A DNA stretch of 9,192 nt, from positions 1-9,192 of the forward strand of contig CAYQAS010000144.1 of assembly GCA_964415525.1 (NCBI GenBank), read 5' to 3'. Under the pieces are notes generated by a model. That model ran no database searches, was not told the DNA's origin, and saw only the letters and a program-made list of their open reading frames with translations. Each line of letters begins with the position of its first letter. Position 1 is the stretch's first letter. The position numbers and the translations under genes are program-made. The DNA is from CAZPUI01 sp964415525 (lineage in GTDB: Bacteria > Acidobacteriota > Holophagae > Holophagales > Holophagaceae). Of the stretch, positions 6,757 to 9,192 are shown one piece after another.

Positions 6757-8259
6757 CTAGGCCTTGGTCCAGCGGAGGATCGGCTTGCGTGCGGCGGTGG
6801 TCTCATCCAAGCGGCGCAGGCTGGCCTTCACAGGAGCCTGATGCAGCGCATCGGGATTCTCCATGGCTTCCTTGGCGATGTCCTCCATGGCGGCGATGAA
6901 GGCGTCCAGCTCTTCCTTCGACTCGCTCTCCGTGGGCTCGATCATCAGGGCCCCGGACACGATCAGCGGGAAGTAGATCGTGGGCGGGTGGAAGCCGCGG
7001 TCGATGAGTCCCTTGGCGACATCCAGGGTGTGGATGTCCTGGCCGATGAGGTTCGCATCGTTGACGATGACCTCGTGCAGCGTGGGGCTCTCGATGGGCA
7101 GGTTCCAGGTGGCCTTCAGCTTCGCGCGGATGTAGTTCGCGTTGACGATGGCGCGCAGGGTGGCCGCCTTGAGGCCGTCGCCGCCGTGGCTCAGGCAGAA
7201 GGTAAGGGCGCGGACGTTCATGGCGTAGTTGCCGAAGAAGCCGTGCACCTTGCCGATGCTCTGCTCGCGGTTCCAGTCCAGGCTGAAGTGGCCGTCCTCA
7301 TGCTTCACCACCACGGGACGCGGCAGGAAGGGCTCGAGCTTGGCCACGCAGGCCACGGGGCCGGAACCGGGACCGCCGCCGCCGTGGGGCGTGGAGAAGG
7401 TCTTGTGGAGGTTCAGGTGCATGACGTCCACGCCGAAATCGCCGGGGCGAGCCACGCCCATCAGCGCGTTCATGTTCGCGCCGTCCATGTAGACCAGGGC
7501 GCCGACGCTGTGAAGCAGGTCGGACACTTCCTTGAAGCGCGCTTCGAAGATGCCGAGGGTGTTGGGGTTGGTGATCATGGTGCCGGCGATCTGGGCGCCG
7601 AGCTCCGTCACCAGCGTCTGCAGGCCCTTGCGGACCTTGCCGGTGCTGGGATCGGTCACATCCTCGAAGCTGATGGTGCCGTCTGCCTGGCTGGGCAGCT
7701 CCACGACCTCATAGCCGGCCATGGCGGCGGTGGCTGGGTTCGTGCCGTGGCCGCTGTCGGGGATGAGGATGAACTTGCGCTGGTCGCCATTGGCCACGTG
7801 GTAGGCGCGGATGAGCATGACGCCCGTGAGCTCACCGGCGGCGCCGGCGCTGGGGTGCAGGGTCACGGCGGGCAGGCCGGTGAGCTCCGCCAGCCAGTTC
7901 TGCAGCTCATACATCATTTCCAGGTTGCCCTGGACATGCATTTCGGAGGCCATGGGGTGGCTGTTCGCAAAGCCGGGCAGGGCCGCGACCTTCTCGTTCA
8001 CCCGCGGATTGTGCTTCATGGTGCAGCTGCCGAGTGGGTAGAGACCCTCGTCAACCCCGTAGTTCCACTGGGAGAGGCGGGTGAAGTGGCGGATGACATC
8101 CACTTCGCTCACTTCGGGCAGGGCATTGAACTCGCTGCGCTTGAGATGGGCGGGACGGGTGTCCTTGGCGGCAGGCACGTCCAGCTTGGGCAGGTCCATG
8201 CCGACCTTGCCTTGAACGGACTTCTCGAAGATCAGGGATTCGCGTTCGCGCTTGTACAT
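6757..8259 (-). CDS. gcvPB: Glycine dehydrogenase (decarboxylating) subunit 2
   Basis: A 500-residue pyridoxal-phosphate subunit of the glycine cleavage P-protein. With GcvPA it decarboxylates glycine and passes the aminomethyl group to lipoyl H-protein (GcvH) in the cytoplasm. The N-terminus LIFEKSVQGKVG is typical of split-type subunit 2. Further hallmarks are YPLGSCTMKHNP (74-85), PDSGHGTNPATAAM (167-180), ITNPNTLGIFE (229-239) and the PLP lysine K286 in HLNLHKTFSTPHGGGGPG (281-298). The C-terminus RRLDETTAARKPILRW is also family-typical. Length is normal (about 480-500). The start at 8259 has GGGAGG seven bases before it (8266-8271) and lies 13 bases after the gcvPA stop, so the two are cotranscribed. 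Genes for GcvT and GcvH, and any glycine riboswitch, would lie to the right outside the window if this operon follows the common order. An open frame on the opposite strand spans nearly the whole gene and is a coding shadow. Confidence 0.96.
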   Translation of the reverse strand: MYKRERESLIFEKSVQGKVGMDLPKLDVPAAKDTRPAHLKRSEFNALPEVSEVDVIRHFTRLSQWNYGVDEGLYPLGSCTMKHNPRVNEKVAALPGFANSHPMASEMHVQGNLEMMYELQNWLAELTGLPAVTLHPSAGAAGELTGVMLIRAYHVANGDQRKFILIPDSGHGTNPATAAMAGYEVVELPSQADGTISFEDVTDPSTGKVRKGLQTLVTELGAQIAGTMITNPNTLGIFEARFKEVSDLLHSVGALVYMDGANMNALMGVARPGDFGVDVMHLNLHKTFSTPHGGGGPGSGPVACVAKLEPFLPRPVVVKHEDGHFSLDWNREQSIGKVHGFFGNYAMNVRALTFCLSHGGDGLKAATLRAIVNANYIRAKLKATWNLPIESPTLHEVIVNDANLIGQDIHTLDVAKGLIDRGFHPPTIYFPLIVSGALMIEPTESESKEELDAFIAAMEDIAKEAMENPDALHQAPVKASLRRLDETTAARKPILRWTKA

Positions 8260-8272
8260 GTCGTTCCTCCCC

Positions 8273-8526
8273 TTAAGCCAGCTTGGCGACGACGGCCGCG
8301 AGGGCGTCGATCTGTTCGCGGGTGATCGTCTCGGTGGCGCAGAGCAAGAGGCAGCCCTCGAGGCCCAGGCCGTAGCGGCCCAGGTCCAGGCCCATCAGGA
8401 AGCCCGCATCGGCGCAGGCGGCCTGCAGGGCCTTGAGGTTGCCCTTGCAGCGCAGGACGAACTCATTGAAGAAGGGCGCGTCGAAGGGCGCCTCGAACTT
8501 GCCCGTGGCCAGCAACGCGTCGCGCA
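8273..8526 (-). CDS. gcvPA: Glycine dehydrogenase subunit 1, C-terminal fragment (left of assembly gap)
   Basis: From the gap edge to TAA 8275-8273 this encodes ~84 residues. It opens with RDALLATGKFEAPF and continues with APFFNEF, then MGLDLGRYGLGLEG and LLCATETITREQIDAL. These are the conserved last segments of GcvPA (FFNEF, the GLDLGR turn, and the CVTE/T-like strand). The fragment lies 13 bp upstream of gcvPB, the normal gcvPA position. It is in a different frame from the other side of the N run, but ten Ns is unlikely to be a measured gap length, so that says nothing about a true frameshift. Its first 41 residues after RD repeat the segment found just before the gap, so it probably does not continue directly from that piece. 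The fragment itself is sound as a GcvPA C-terminus. Confidence 0.85.
8396..8518 (-). repeat. Diverged duplicate segment of gcvPA, copy A
   Basis: Encodes 41 residues from ALLATG to DAGFL. It aligns without gaps to copy B at 8538-8660 with 23 of 41 identical residues, centred on APFFNEFV. At the DNA level the best block is 8459-8490 against 8601-8632, with 29 of 32 bases matching. In ordinary GcvPA this segment occurs once. Confidence 0.8.
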
Positions 8527-8536
8527 NNNNNNNNNN
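8527..8536. other. Assembly gap (ten Ns) inside gcvPA
   Basis: A run of exactly ten undetermined bases, which looks like a placeholder at a scaffold join, not a sized gap. Sequence on both sides codes for GcvPA on the minus strand, but the two sides overlap in homology, so the true distance and even the adjacency are uncertain. Confidence 0.97.
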
Positions 8537-9192
8537 CAAGGATGCCTTCCTTGGCGCACTCGGCCTGGAGCTTCTTCACGTCCCCGGCGAAGTGGGTGAC
8601 GAACTCGTTGAAGAAGGGCGCGGCGAAGGGGGTCTTGAAGCCGGGCACCTGCAGCAGCGCCTGCTGCAGGTAATGGGCCTTGGCGGCGTTCTGCCCGGCG
8701 AGGCCCTTGAGACCTTCGGGGCCGGCCAGCTGCAGGAAGATGTTGGCGCGCAGGGCCACGAGGCCCTGGTTGGAGCAGATGTTCGACGTCGCCTTGTCGC
8801 GGCGGATGTGCTGCTCGCGGCTGGCGAGGGTCAGCACGAAGCCGCGGCGGCCTTCGAGGTCCAGGGTCTGGCCCACGAGACGACCGGGAATCTCCCGCTT
8901 GTAGGCGTCCTTCACCGTGAGGAAGCCCAGGAAGGGGCCGCCGAAGGAAGGCGAATTGCCGAAGCTCATGGCATCGCCGCAGGCCATGTCGGCGCCCAGC
9001 TTGCCGGGGGCCTCCAGCCAGCCGAAGGCGAAGGCCTCCTGGGTGACGCTCACCAGGTGGGCACCGGCGGCCTTGGTCAGCTCGCCGATGGCCTTGAGGT
9101 CCTCCACGTTGCCGAGGAAGTTGGGGTAGCCCACCATCACGCAGGCCACATCACTGTTCAGCTTGGCCTTGAGATCCTCCAGGTCGGTCACG
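8537..9192 (-). CDS. gcvPA: Glycine dehydrogenase subunit 1, internal fragment (right of gap, runs off right edge)
   Basis: About 218 residues of the catalytically non-PLP P-protein subunit. The N-terminal portion lies beyond base 9192 and the frame is open to the edge; the GTG at 9191 is just an internal valine codon. Recognisable GcvPA features in order: VMVGYPNFLGNVED, the segment ending GDAMSFGNSPSFGGPFLGFL, PGRLVGQTLD, EGRRGFVLTLASREQHIRR, KATSNICSNQ, and FFNEFV close to the gap. It ends at the gap with ECAKEGIL, where family members continue into a GLDLGR-like turn and a further ~45 residues. That continuation is missing here; the sequence beyond the gap restarts about 43 residues earlier. 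The fragment belongs to the same pathway as gcvPB, but whether it comes from the same gene copy as 8273-8526 is doubtful. Confidence 0.88.
8538..8660 (-). repeat. Diverged duplicate segment of gcvPA, copy B
   Basis: Encodes 41 residues from ALLQVPG to KEGIL, ending one base from the N run. It is homologous to copy A (8396-8518), 142 bases away in window coordinates. The divergence (18 of 41 residues differ) is too large for two reads of the same allele. Confidence 0.8.

Noticed and set aside
6697..8325. Plus-strand open frame of 542 codons opposite gcvPB, extending into the end of gcvPA
   Set aside because: It mirrors a strongly recognised gene; its His/Gly/Ala/Val-rich composition is what GC-rich antisense frames give, and no domain is visible.
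8527..8536. Apparent frameshift in gcvPA across the gap
   Set aside because: Frames on the two sides differ by one only if the N run is taken as exactly ten real bases, which is unlikely; the homology overlap, not the frame change, is the meaningful signal.

Overview
The window is GC-rich, densely coded chromosomal DNA from a Gram-negative bacterium; the outer-membrane beta-barrel protein at 2719-5502 requires an outer membrane. Protein style (signal peptides ending in '-AQ', a split glycine decarboxylase, a patatin fused to an Omp85-type barrel) would fit Acidobacteriota, possibly the Holophaga/Geothrix group. That placement is inference only. I see no tRNA, rRNA, CRISPR array, insertion sequence, phage gene or clear foreign island.

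Layout: (1) 1-1396, minus strand, the N-terminal 465 codons of a SNF2-family DNA helicase that runs off the left edge. (2) 1426-5717, plus strand, a four-gene run: rpiB (ribose-5-phosphate isomerase B), rph (RNase PH), a 927-residue patatin phospholipase with POTRA-like modules and an outer-membrane barrel (type Vd secretion architecture), and a 72-codon secreted proline/lysine-rich small protein whose start overlaps the patatin stop. (3) 5716-5745, a strong hairpin where converging transcription units meet. (4) 5765-6667, minus strand, a secreted TPR-like protein standing alone between two hairpins. (5) 6757-9192, minus strand, gcvPA-gcvPB, the two halves of glycine-cleavage P-protein, with a ten-N assembly gap inside gcvPA.

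Function: most of the content is housekeeping: pentose phosphate metabolism, RNA 3'-end trimming and glycine catabolism. The less ordinary part is the envelope pair at 2719-5717. It combines a predicted self-secreting lipase having two POTRA-like modules with a translationally coupled small exported protein. I do not see convincing evidence for a wholly new multi-gene system.

The most important warning for a user of this sequence is at 8396-8660. The protein segments on the two sides of the N gap are two diverged copies of the same part of GcvPA (23 of 41 residues identical). The join is therefore either chimeric, a collapsed tandem duplication, or a real internal duplication. It should not be read as one intact gcvPA.
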